Shown here piece by piece: positions 16,940-25,696 of a DNA stretch of 36,649 nucleotides; position 1 is the first letter of the stretch; the number at the start of each line of letters is the position of its first letter. This stretch comes from a virus, in the IMG/VR virus record IMGVR_UViG_3300045999_008604, positions 1-36,649 of that record; one strand, written 5' to 3'. The translations under genes and the position numbers were made by a program. Under the pieces are notes generated by a model, which saw nothing but the letters and a program-made list of their open reading frames with translations, ran no database searches and was not told the DNA's origin.

Positions 16940-17845
16940 ATGGCATTTTTAAAATATTCAGATCTACCAATATTCGCATGTTTGTCAGAAACATGGCCCA
17001 GTGATTCGATTCCCCCAAAGACAGTCGAAAACCTTTTTGCAGCTACTGAGGCTTCATTGTCTTTTGACGCTAATCTTGCACCAAACAAGTTTTTAGGAAA
17101 AGCTCAGATAAAAAACGATTATTCAACAGTTGGACCGATGGAGGGAAAATTTTCTTTTACTTTTTATCCTTTGATTGAGAAAGATACTTCTATATTAAAC
17201 ATAAGTTCATCAAATCAAATTTTATTTTTTTCTAGATTAACTGGAAACATAGAGCAGGGAACTATTTTTTTATTTTCAAATTTGGCATTGCGCAAAACCG
17301 TTTTGCAAAATTATTCAGTGAAAATAAACCCTTATCAACCTGTATCTGTTACAGCAAATTTTATTTCATACGACGTTTCAAGTTTAAAAGATCAGCGAAT
17401 AGAAGCATACACAGATCCACTTTCAATATCTAAAGACCAAAATACTCCATACTATGAAGCGCTGCACGCTTTGACTACAAAAATGTATGGGTCATCAGTT
17501 AATATTCCAACTGCAAAAGTTTCAATAGAAGTTAATGTAGATTGCCAAAGAACTCCAGTTTACACCTTGGGAAATAAAGTTCCAGATTCCATAATTTTAA
17601 CTTCAGTGGAAAGGACTACCACAATTCAAGGAGAAGATATAGGTTCAATTATGGATGTTACTGGTGCAAACGCAGGAAGTACAAATATTTATTTTTTACC
17701 ATTAAGTAAATATGGAGCAAACCCTTCTTCTGATTATAACGCTTTAAGTTTTGATATTGATGGTAGAATTGTTTCTCAGCAACTTCAAGTAGCCCAAAAT
17801 TCAATGATGAATGGAAGAGTCGTTATTAAAGAAAATATCCTTTAA
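16940..17845 (+). CDS. Predicted virion structural protein, perhaps tail tube
   Basis: A 301-aa beta-rich protein with no signal peptide. 'TAKVSIEVNVDCQRTPVYTL', then 'VPDSIILTSVERTTTIQGED' and 'SIMDVTGANAGSTNIYFLPL' read like a beta-sandwich structural protein; a central domain 'SVKINPYQPVSVTANFISYD' is similar in kind. It lies upstream of PhoH and the packaging genes. A tail-tube role is a guess from general pattern and position only. Confidence 0.45.
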   Translation: MAFLKYSDLPIFACLSETWPSDSIPPKTVENLFAATEASLSFDANLAPNKFLGKAQIKNDYSTVGPMEGKFSFTFYPLIEKDTSILNISSSNQILFFSRLTGNIEQGTIFLFSNLALRKTVLQNYSVKINPYQPVSVTANFISYDVSSLKDQRIEAYTDPLSISKDQNTPYYEALHALTTKMYGSSVNIPTAKVSIEVNVDCQRTPVYTLGNKVPDSIILTSVERTTTIQGEDIGSIMDVTGANAGSTNIYFLPLSKYGANPSSDYNALSFDIDGRIVSQQLQVAQNSMMNGRVVIKENIL

Positions 17846-17862
17846 TAATTTAATATACAATA

Positions 17863-18597
17863 ATGGCAAAAAAACTTTCCATCAAAAAGGGAAACGATCT
17901 AAACATCACTCCGCAACCAAAAGAAAAAATAAATTTCAAACAAAGATCTTTTAGGTTTTCTGAAAAACAAAAGACATTTCTTGAACTAGCTCTTTCTGAC
18001 AAGTCTAAAATTATTTTCCTTGCTGGTCCCGCTGGCACTAGTAAAACCTACATGTCTGTATATGCCGCAATTAATTTACTCGGCAGGGACACTAATAAAG
18101 AAATAATTTATGTCAGAAGTATTGCTGAAAGTGCTGAAAAAGGTTTAGGTAGTTTGCCAGGCGAAGCAGATCATAAGTTTGAACCATTCGTTACGCCATT
18201 GTGGGAAAAAATTGACGAAATGGTTTCTGAGGAGCATGCCATATGGTTAAAGAAAAGCGAGCTTCTTTCTGCAAAGCCAATAAATTATTTAAGAGGCGCA
18301 AGTTGGGCGGATAAATTGATTGTTGCAGATGAAGCTCAAAATTTTTCATACAAAGAGCTAGTAACTTTAATTACTCGCATTGGAGAAAATAGCAAAATGT
18401 TTATTTGTGGTGACTTCATGCAGTCTGACGTTAAATCAAGTGGATTCAAGCAGATGTTTAATTTGTTTAATGATCAAGAGTCTCAAGAGAATGGCATCTT
18501 TTGTTATGAATTTGACAATAATGATATTTATCGTAGTGGAATTCTTAAATTTATTATTATTAAATTACAACAAGAAAAAGATAAAGAAAAAGTGTAA
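17863..18597 (+). CDS. phoH: PhoH-family ATPase
   Basis: A 244-aa protein with clear PhoH features: Walker A GPAGTSKT (55-62), the family block 'VRSIAESAEKGLGSLPGEAD' followed by HKFEPF, Walker B LIVADEAQN (152-160), and GDFMQSD (183-189). PhoH is an ATPase widespread in phages, probably acting on RNA, though its role in infection is unsettled. The length matches phage PhoH. It precedes the zinc-ribbon and sigma-like genes. Confidence 0.92.
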   Translation: MAKKLSIKKGNDLNITPQPKEKINFKQRSFRFSEKQKTFLELALSDKSKIIFLAGPAGTSKTYMSVYAAINLLGRDTNKEIIYVRSIAESAEKGLGSLPGEADHKFEPFVTPLWEKIDEMVSEEHAIWLKKSELLSAKPINYLRGASWADKLIVADEAQNFSYKELVTLITRIGENSKMFICGDFMQSDVKSSGFKQMFNLFNDQESQENGIFCYEFDNNDIYRSGILKFIIIKLQQEKDKEKV

Positions 18598-18705
18598 AAT
18601 ATATTGAGTTGAGCGTTACGCTCGGGCGCGTAGCCTTATATATTATTGAACGCCAATTCATTTTATTATTTAATAGGTGGAAGTTAATTTGATTATATAA
18701 TAAAT

Positions 18706-19092
18706 ATGGCATCTATTTTCTGCCCCCACTGCGGCGCAAAGGCCGAATACAATTTTTCTCCTCCAAACTTTTGCTATAAATGTGGCTTGAGTTATGGAGG
18801 AATGGATGCCGCCGTCCAAAAACATAAACAATTTTCTAGAAATAAAAATTCAAAAAGAGATCTGGGTGAGGAAGATGTTGATGTCGATAGCGAAGACGAT
18901 TACCAAGATGAAAATGAAAGTTATTTTTCTAATTCAACTAGAGTTCCAAGAATCTCAAAAATAAATGTAGACATAGATATATCCAGTGATGTTAGGGTTG
19001 TAAAATTTTCAGATTTAATGTCTCCAAATTACGAAATCGCCCAATTTCCTAGGGGGAAAACTCAAAGTTTGAGTGACTTATCTGATGAGTAA
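18706..19092 (+). CDS. Small zinc-ribbon protein with acidic tail
   Basis: A 128-aa protein with an N-terminal zinc ribbon, CPHC (6-9) and CYKC (23-26), then a basic patch and a strongly acidic segment (GEEDVDVDSEDDYQDENESY). Such ribbons often bind nucleic acid or RNA polymerase. It overlaps the next gene by 8 nt, so it may be coupled to the sigma-like protein, perhaps as a partner in late transcription (inference). Upstream, 18598-18705 holds only a short GAGCG/CGCTC hairpin and A/T-rich sequence. Confidence 0.7.
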   Translation: MASIFCPHCGAKAEYNFSPPNFCYKCGLSYGGMDAAVQKHKQFSRNKNSKRDLGEEDVDVDSEDDYQDENESYFSNSTRVPRISKINVDIDISSDVRVVKFSDLMSPNYEIAQFPRGKTQSLSDLSDE

Positions 19093-19786
19093 AAAAATTA
19101 AAAAAATTTCTTTTGAAGAGAGATGCGAGACAATAGAAAAAGCAATTAATAAAAAAAGAAAAAAATGGCAGCTAACCGCCATTAGCTGGATGGACTTTGA
19201 TGACGTATCTCAAATTATAAAATTACATATTTATAAAAAATGGGACATGTGGGATCAGTCAAAACCACTTGAGCCTTGGATAGGACGAATAATAGCAAAC
19301 CAATTAAAAAATATAATTAGAAATAATTACACTAATTATATTAGACCTTGCTTAAATTGTCCCCACAGTGGGGGAGAAGATATTTGTAACATTTCCCCAA
19401 ATAATACTCAAGGCAATTTTTGTGAATACTACGCAAAATGGGAAAAGCAAAAGAAAATGGGGTATGATTTAAAAATGCCGCTAGCTCTAGAAAATCATTC
19501 ACAAGAAGTTGAGCAACAAATAGATAATTCTTTTTTTAATTTTGAAAGCGTTGAGGTTTTGAACGGAGAGATGAAAAAGGTTTTAACCATCAAACAGTAC
19601 AATGCCTACATAATGTTATTTTTTGAAAAGAAAACAGAAGAGGAGGTTGCAAAATTCATGGGCTACAAAACCACTGAAAAAAATAGAATGATAGGATATA
19701 AGCAAATAAAAAATCTTAAAAAATTATTTAGAGAAAAAGCCTTAGAGATACTAAATAGTAAAGATATTTGTTATGGATCAGACTAG
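19085..19786 (+). CDS. Phage-encoded sigma70-family factor, probable late sigma
   Basis: A 233-aa protein. 'MDFDDVSQIIKLHIYKKWDM', then WDQSKPLEPWIGRIIANQLK, matches sigma region 2 (D-DDV.Q-.....KW..-D-SKPL-PW--RI--N-L), which binds the -10 box. A C-terminal 'LTIKQYNAYIMLFFEKKTEE' helical part is consistent with region 4. Between them lie C89, C92, C101 and C113 (CLNC...C...C), a predicted zinc-binding insert. The ATG at 19085 overlaps the stop of the zinc-ribbon gene; a GTG four codons upstream is less likely. T4 gp55-type late regulation is a reasonable parallel but unproven. Confidence 0.75.
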   Translation: MSKKIKKISFEERCETIEKAINKKRKKWQLTAISWMDFDDVSQIIKLHIYKKWDMWDQSKPLEPWIGRIIANQLKNIIRNNYTNYIRPCLNCPHSGGEDICNISPNNTQGNFCEYYAKWEKQKKMGYDLKMPLALENHSQEVEQQIDNSFFNFESVEVLNGEMKKVLTIKQYNAYIMLFFEKKTEEEVAKFMGYKTTEKNRMIGYKQIKNLKKLFREKALEILNSKDICYGSD

Positions 19787-20840
19787 AGTTAAATCTCTCT
19801 CAAGAGAACAAGAAGATTTTATCTTAAATAATTATAAATTAGTTAAAGATTTAAATATCTTAACTAAGAAAGTTTTCGAAAATGAAGATTTGGACGGAAG
19901 GTCTTTTGAGGGTAAATTAGTAAGAGCTTTTTTGGTCAAAAATAAACTTGAATACAAAACATCAAAGCATACCAAGGTGGACGCGGTCGAACTTACGGAC
20001 GCAAATAAACATTTTATTATTCAATCCGCAGAACAAGGAATGAGTTCTTTTGCAATTGCTGAATTACTATTTCCAGATAAAGAAATAAAAAAACTTGGAG
20101 CAGAACAAAGGGCAGTTCTAGAGCATATTAGAACTGTAAATGAAAATTTTATTCCAAGTCAGGAAAATGGACTTTTAACAAGTTATAGTCCTCCTAAAAC
20201 TCATCTTCGATTAATTAAAAAAGTGTTCGATTCCACTGGGACTCAATTAGAAGAAACAAAATTAAGTAGAGGTCAAAAAAATTGCTTAGATAAGTTGGCA
20301 ATTAATTTATCTAATTCTAGATTTATTAAAATAATAAATAATTATTCATCAAAGGACGATAGATTATTATTTGAGGAGGAGTTTACTAGACTAACTTGGG
20401 ACAAGCCAGATTTAACGGCTGATGAAATAAATCTATATATGAATGTTTGCAAAGAAATTATTAATTTGGAAGTTATTAGTAAGCATTTACACAAGCTGAA
20501 TGAATTATTTGATCAGACAGAAGAGCAACAAGAAATGACTGTTAGATTAGCTGAAATTATAAAAGCAAAAAGTTCGGAATATCATCAATGCGAAGGAAGA
20601 ATAGAAAATCTTACAAAAAAACTTCAAGGTGATCGGGCAGAAAGGATGAAAAATAGGCAGAGAGAAAACGCTTCAATTATTTCTCTTGTTCAAATGTTTC
20701 AGGATGAAGAAGAAAGAAAAAACATGGTTCGAATTGCAGAAATGCAAAAACAGTTAGTTAAAACTGAAGCCGAAAGGCTTGAGGGAATGGCCGCTTTCAA
20801 GGCTAGAGTTCTAGGTATTTCTCAAGAAGATGTTATATAA
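19773..20840 (+). CDS. Hypothetical coiled-coil protein next to packaging genes
   Basis: A 355-aa protein. The N-terminal half has two possible helix-turn-helix-like units ('LSREQEDFILNNYKLVKDLN' and 'LTDANKHFIIQSAEQGMSSF'); the C-terminal half is a long charged coiled coil (about residues 235-340). It overlaps the sigma gene by 14 nt and the nuclease gene by 11 nt. Position just upstream of large terminase and possible DNA binding make a small-terminase-like or packaging-regulator role conceivable, but no family match is claimed. Confidence 0.6.
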   Translation: MDQTRVKSLSREQEDFILNNYKLVKDLNILTKKVFENEDLDGRSFEGKLVRAFLVKNKLEYKTSKHTKVDAVELTDANKHFIIQSAEQGMSSFAIAELLFPDKEIKKLGAEQRAVLEHIRTVNENFIPSQENGLLTSYSPPKTHLRLIKKVFDSTGTQLEETKLSRGQKNCLDKLAINLSNSRFIKIINNYSSKDDRLLFEEEFTRLTWDKPDLTADEINLYMNVCKEIINLEVISKHLHKLNELFDQTEEQQEMTVRLAEIIKAKSSEYHQCEGRIENLTKKLQGDRAERMKNRQRENASIISLVQMFQDEEERKNMVRIAEMQKQLVKTEAERLEGMAAFKARVLGISQEDVI

Positions 20841-21750
20841 TTGTTTAGAGTGTGATCAAATTTTTGAATCTGAAAAGAGTCTTCATGCTCATATAAAAAA
20901 GCATGGACTCTATTTACATGACTATTTTGTTAAGCATTTTCAAAGAAAAAATCTTTTAACTGGGCAGCTTTTGCCATTTAAAGATAAAGATAGTTATTTT
21001 CAAATTGATTTTGATGACCCTCAACAATTGTATAAATGGTGCAACACTGCAGATGAAAATGTAGTTAAAAATTATATTTTGGAAAAATTAGCAGAAAGAA
21101 TTAATAAGAAAAAATTAAAATTTGCGCCTAATGAAATAGAGCTTTATACAAGCTGTCTTCCCTCTATAGATCATTATAAATTTTTTTATAAAAGTTATAC
21201 TTACGCATGCAATGAAATAGGCGTGTCTCCACTATTTGATGATAAGTTACCAATTGATTTTCAGAGTAAATACAAGCTAGAAGACATGGTAATCATTACT
21301 GATACTAGAGAGCAAGAACCTTTATTTTTTAAAAAACAAATTTTAAGTAAATTAGACGTTGGAGATTATGGAGTGCAAGAAAATTTTGATTATACTTTTG
21401 TGGATAGAAAGTCAGAACAGGACTTTAAATCTACTTTGAGCCCGTCAAATTTAAATAGATTTAAAAGAGAATTAGATAGATGTCGGTCTATAGATTGTTA
21501 TGTTTTTGTTGTAATAGAATCCAAACTCGAAGAAATTGAGAAAAATAATAAAAAATCATTTCATAAATCTAATATGAAATATATATATCACAACATGAGA
21601 GTATTGCAACATGAATACAAGGATTGTTGTCAATTTGTTTTTTCTGGTGGAAGGAGACAGAGCGAAAATTTAATTCCTATGATTTTAAGGGCTGGAAAAA
21701 AAATTTGGAATGTTGATTTACAATATTACGTAAATAAAATAAAATTATGA
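20830..21750 (+). CDS. C2H2 zinc finger plus ERCC4/XPF-type nuclease fusion
   Basis: A 306-aa protein with two domains. Residues 3-26 form a C2H2 finger (C5, C8, H21, H25; 'YNCLECDQIFESEKSLHAHI'). Residues 153-215 match an ERCC4/XPF-type nuclease: D158 in 'IITDTREQEPL', GDY (178-180) and VDRKS (191-195), a variant of the ERKxxxD core. XPF-type nucleases cut branched DNA. It overlaps large terminase by ATGA, so it may process packaging substrates or recombination intermediates (inference). Confidence 0.75.
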   Translation: MLYNCLECDQIFESEKSLHAHIKKHGLYLHDYFVKHFQRKNLLTGQLLPFKDKDSYFQIDFDDPQQLYKWCNTADENVVKNYILEKLAERINKKKLKFAPNEIELYTSCLPSIDHYKFFYKSYTYACNEIGVSPLFDDKLPIDFQSKYKLEDMVIITDTREQEPLFFKKQILSKLDVGDYGVQENFDYTFVDRKSEQDFKSTLSPSNLNRFKRELDRCRSIDCYVFVVIESKLEEIEKNNKKSFHKSNMKYIYHNMRVLQHEYKDCCQFVFSGGRRQSENLIPMILRAGKKIWNVDLQYYVNKIKL

Positions 21751-23609
21751 GTTGGGAAATAGGAAATCAAAGGAGCAGGAATAGGTTTAAAAATATAAAT
21801 GAAGAAATTTTGACTAGGGATGGTTTCTTGGATGAGCGAGAGGCTAAAATTTTATTGTATAAATTTTTGAGAGAAAATCCTTCTTTTACATCAGAGCTAT
21901 TAACTGGCGTAGAGCTTTTTCCATTTCAGCACATGGCAATTAAAGCCATGTTTCAAACTGATTATTTTTTAGGTATTTGGAGTCGTGGACTATCTAAATC
22001 TTTTACTACTGGCATTTTTGCAATTTTAGACGCAATTTTACATCAAGGTATTCACACGGGAATTATATCAAAATCATTTCGTCAAGCTAAAATGATTTTT
22101 AGGAAAATTGAAGATATTTCCAAAAGCATAAAAGCTCCTATGTTCGCTGAGGCAATAACAAGAGTATCAAGAGGAAACGATGAATGGTTCATGGAAATAG
22201 GAGCGTCAAGAATTACAGCCCTTCCTCTTGGAGATGGGGAGAAGCTTCGCGGTTTTCGTTTTCAAAGAATGATTATTGATGAATTTTTGTTAATGCCAGA
22301 AAAAATATATAACGAAGTAATTGTTCCATTCCTTTCTGTTGTGGAAAATCCAACGGAAAGGCAAAAAATTTATGACATCGAATCTAAAATGATTATTGAT
22401 GGCAAAATGAAGGAAGAAAATAGGACAATTTGGCCAAATAATAAAATTATTGGTTTGTCTTCAGCAAGTTACAAATTTGAGTACCTGTACAAGCTGTATC
22501 AACAGTACGAACATTTGATTATGAGCGAAAAGAAAGAAAAGGACGAAGCTCATCGTGTGATAATGCACTTTAGTTACGATTGTGCTCCAACGCAGTTGTA
22601 TGACCAAAGCTTATTAAATCAAGCCAAATCTACAATGAGTGAATCTCAGTTCCAAAGAGAGTTTGGTTCAATTTTTACTGATGATAGTAGTGGTTATTTT
22701 AAGGTTAGCAAAATGATACAATGCACAATTCCAGATGGCGAAGGACAATCAATCGAAGTTGCAGGAGATGCAAATTCTAAATATATTTTATCTTTTGACC
22801 CCTCTTGGTCAGAATCAGAGGGTTCGGATGATTTTGCAATGCAAGTTATAAAATTAGTACCAGAAAAAAAGATTGGAATAATTGTGCATAGTTACGCCAT
22901 GCCTGGGACGGCTTTAAAGCATCACATTGAGTACTTTCATTATCTTATTAATAATTTTAATATTGTTGCAATGGTGGGCGATTACAATGGGGGCGTTCAA
23001 TTTTTAAACTCTGTAAATGAAAGCGAAATCTTTAAAAGGGACAAAATAAAAATTGAAACTTTTGATGCTGATTTTGAAACATTACAAGAATACAATGCAG
23101 CAGTTATGTCTTGTCGCAATCAATATAACTTATCTCAAAGAAAAATTTGCCATTTAAGAAAGCCAACTTCTTCTTGGATAAGATATGCGAATGAATTACT
23201 CCAATCAGCCTTCGATCATAAAAGAATATTGTTTGCTGGAGCAGCAATGAATGAAGATTACACAAAACAAAGAGGCAAAAGCATTCCAATTGATAAAATT
23301 AAATTTCTTAGAGTTGGTGAAGAAGATCAAGAATTGGGAGCCAAAATGATTGATTTTATAGAGCATCAAAAAGATATGCTTGATTTGACCAAATCTCAAT
23401 GCGCTTTAATACAGCCAAATACAACTGCAATGGGAACGCAGACTTTTGATTTACCTCAAAATTTGAAAGGCCAAAGAGGTCCAGATAGAGCAAGAAAGGA
23501 TTCTTATTCTGCGTTACTTTTGGTTAATTGGATGATGAATTTATATAATGACATGCAAGAATTGCCAAGCCCACAACAATATTTCTTTTCTCCAGTATTT
23601 ATAAAGTAA
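21747..23609 (+). CDS. terL: Terminase large subunit
   Basis: A 620-aa packaging motor. ATPase part: a Walker A-like WSRGLSKSFT (78-87), Walker B MIIDEF (175-180) and a coupling motif near LSSASY. Nuclease part: 'YILSFDPSWSESEGSDDFAM' (D351 region) and MVGDYNGG (D412), typical of the RNase H-like terminase nuclease. The length is normal for large phages. Overlaps the preceding nuclease gene (ATGA) and is followed by the portal gene. Confidence 0.92.
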   Translation: MSWEIGNQRSRNRFKNINEEILTRDGFLDEREAKILLYKFLRENPSFTSELLTGVELFPFQHMAIKAMFQTDYFLGIWSRGLSKSFTTGIFAILDAILHQGIHTGIISKSFRQAKMIFRKIEDISKSIKAPMFAEAITRVSRGNDEWFMEIGASRITALPLGDGEKLRGFRFQRMIIDEFLLMPEKIYNEVIVPFLSVVENPTERQKIYDIESKMIIDGKMKEENRTIWPNNKIIGLSSASYKFEYLYKLYQQYEHLIMSEKKEKDEAHRVIMHFSYDCAPTQLYDQSLLNQAKSTMSESQFQREFGSIFTDDSSGYFKVSKMIQCTIPDGEGQSIEVAGDANSKYILSFDPSWSESEGSDDFAMQVIKLVPEKKIGIIVHSYAMPGTALKHHIEYFHYLINNFNIVAMVGDYNGGVQFLNSVNESEIFKRDKIKIETFDADFETLQEYNAAVMSCRNQYNLSQRKICHLRKPTSSWIRYANELLQSAFDHKRILFAGAAMNEDYTKQRGKSIPIDKIKFLRVGEEDQELGAKMIDFIEHQKDMLDLTKSQCALIQPNTTAMGTQTFDLPQNLKGQRGPDRARKDSYSALLLVNWMMNLYNDMQELPSPQQYFFSPVFIK

Positions 23610-23629
23610 CTTTGAAAGTTAACTTTTAA

Positions 23630-23639
23630 GTGTAACATA
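23630..23639 (+). promoter_or_regulatory. Candidate late promoter motif, copy 3
   Basis: GTGTAACATA, 14 nt (from its first base) before the portal ATG at 23644, the same distance as at 14742. No Shine-Dalgarno motif is visible between. Confidence 0.35.
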
Positions 23640-23643
23640 GAGT

Positions 23644-25695
23644 ATGTCTGACAAAAGAAAGTATACAAAAAAATCTTTATATTGGAAAAAATTTGACGCA
23701 TCGCAGCCAGAAACTCATCCAATATATATTCAGAATTCGCCAATTCCTCCCCCAGTGAGTGCTGGGGAGCCTTTTTATACTTCAGACGCATCTATTACAG
23801 TAGATAATTACAAAAGATTAGAACCCTCTAATCATGATAGGAGAAATAATACTTCTAGAGTCAACAGGTCTAGTTTTTCTGGCGTATTTAATCGCTTCAG
23901 CAGCATTCGAATGGGCATGCTGCCGTATGAATATGCTGCTGATGGAGTTAATGTTCGAGAAGCAATAGAACTTTGTCAAAAAGCTTACGCCAATGTGGCC
24001 GTTTTTAGAAATTCAATAGATGTAATGGCTGAATTTGCAAATTCTGAAATTTATCTTGAGGGAGGTAATAAAACTTCTCGTGATTTTTTCTATCGTTGGT
24101 TTAATAAAATTAGACTATGGGATTTAAAAGACCAATACTTTAGAGAATATTATAGGAGTGGAAATATTTTTATTTATCGAGTAGATGGAACTTTATCTCT
24201 AGAAGATTTCAATACTTTATCTAAAATTTATGCAGAAGAAAGCTTATCTGCAAATAAAATTCCAATTAAATATATTTTGTTGAATCCATTTGATATCGTA
24301 GCAAAAAGAAGCACAACTTTTTCTGTTGGAGCTTATGAAAAAATTCTTTCTGAGTATGATATGGAAAGATTACGTAATCCTAAAGATGATTACGACAAAG
24401 AAGTGTTAAATGGTTTGCCCGCAGATGTAAGGGAAAAAATTAAACAAGGTCAATATTATACAAATGGTCTTTTAATTAAATTGGATAATGAAAAATTAAG
24501 TTATAGTTTTTACAAAAAGCAAGATTACGAACCATTTGCGATTCCTTTTGGTTATCCAGTTTTGGAAGATATTAATGCAAAGCTTGAATTGAAAAAAATG
24601 GATCAAGCTATCACTCGGACGGTTGAAAATGTTATTCTTTTGATTACGATGGGTGCAGAGCCAGATAAGGGCGGAATTAATCCACAGAATTTAGTTGCAA
24701 TGCAACAATTATTCATGAACGAAAGTGTTGGCAGGGTTTTAGTTTCTGACTACACTACAAAAGCGGAATTTATTATTCCAGATATTTCAAAAATTATTGG
24801 GCCAGAAAAATATACAGTGCTGAATGAGGACATTAGAATGGGCTTGCAAAATATAATGCTTGGCACTGAAAAATATAACACAACTGAAGTAAAGGCCCGT
24901 ATTTTCATGGATAAATTGAATGAAGCTAGAAGAGCTTTTTTAAATGATTTTCTCCAAAGAGAAATTCGGAGAGTTTCTCAAGATTTAGGATTTAGAAACA
25001 TACCAACAGCAAAATTTGTTGATATGGATTCAAAAGATCAAACTGAATTACTTAGAATTACAACTCGCTTGATGGAGCTTGGAATATTAACTCCTCAACA
25101 AGGATTGGGCGTTTTCAACACTGGCAAATTTCCGAATTCTGAAGAAATTGGAATCACGCAAGAAGAGTTTGTTAAAGATAGAAAGAAAGGATTTTACAAC
25201 CCCTTGGTTGGAGGTGTTCCGCTCATTGCGCCAGCAGTTCCCAAGGTGTCTGCTACTTCCCCCGCGCCCGCGCCCGCCCCTGCAGGAGCCGTGCCTAATG
25301 GAGCATCTGGTTTAAACCAAACCCCCAAATCTCCAGGTCGTCCAACTGGTAAAACCGCTCCATCCAAAACTATAAAGGGGTATTCAAGAAAAAATATTCA
25401 AGAAGTAGTTGGAAAAATAGAAGATTTAAGAAAAAGTGTAGAAATTGAAATTAAAAAAAGATACAAAACAAAAAAATTAAACGAAGAACAGAATAAAATT
25501 GTTGATAATTTATGCGAAGCTATTGTTTGCGCTTCTGACATGAACGATTGGAATAAAGAAGCTCAAAACTGTGTAAATGAAATTGAAAAAATAGAAAATC
25601 TACAAACTCTACAAGAAATTTTAAACATTTCTGCAGAACACGAATTAAATACTTATCCATCTGCAATTTTATACCATTCCGAAAAAGTTAAATAA
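23644..25695 (+). CDS. Portal protein
   Basis: A 683-aa protein directly after terminase. Portal-like features are the long helical stem region after 'LELKKMDQAITRTVENVILL' and the segment 'NEDIRMGLQNIMLGTEKYNT', then TEVKARIFMDKLNEARRAFL, resembling the stem and wing of portals. A low-complexity Ala/Pro linker (PAPAPAPAG, encoded by GC-rich DNA near 25261-25290) and a charged C-terminal helical domain follow. It forms the dodecameric channel through which DNA enters the head. Confidence 0.85.
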   Translation: MSDKRKYTKKSLYWKKFDASQPETHPIYIQNSPIPPPVSAGEPFYTSDASITVDNYKRLEPSNHDRRNNTSRVNRSSFSGVFNRFSSIRMGMLPYEYAADGVNVREAIELCQKAYANVAVFRNSIDVMAEFANSEIYLEGGNKTSRDFFYRWFNKIRLWDLKDQYFREYYRSGNIFIYRVDGTLSLEDFNTLSKIYAEESLSANKIPIKYILLNPFDIVAKRSTTFSVGAYEKILSEYDMERLRNPKDDYDKEVLNGLPADVREKIKQGQYYTNGLLIKLDNEKLSYSFYKKQDYEPFAIPFGYPVLEDINAKLELKKMDQAITRTVENVILLITMGAEPDKGGINPQNLVAMQQLFMNESVGRVLVSDYTTKAEFIIPDISKIIGPEKYTVLNEDIRMGLQNIMLGTEKYNTTEVKARIFMDKLNEARRAFLNDFLQREIRRVSQDLGFRNIPTAKFVDMDSKDQTELLRITTRLMELGILTPQQGLGVFNTGKFPNSEEIGITQEEFVKDRKKGFYNPLVGGVPLIAPAVPKVSATSPAPAPAPAGAVPNGASGLNQTPKSPGRPTGKTAPSKTIKGYSRKNIQEVVGKIEDLRKSVEIEIKKRYKTKKLNEEQNKIVDNLCEAIVCASDMNDWNKEAQNCVNEIEKIENLQTLQEILNISAEHELNTYPSAILYHSEKVK

Positions 25696-25696
25696 T

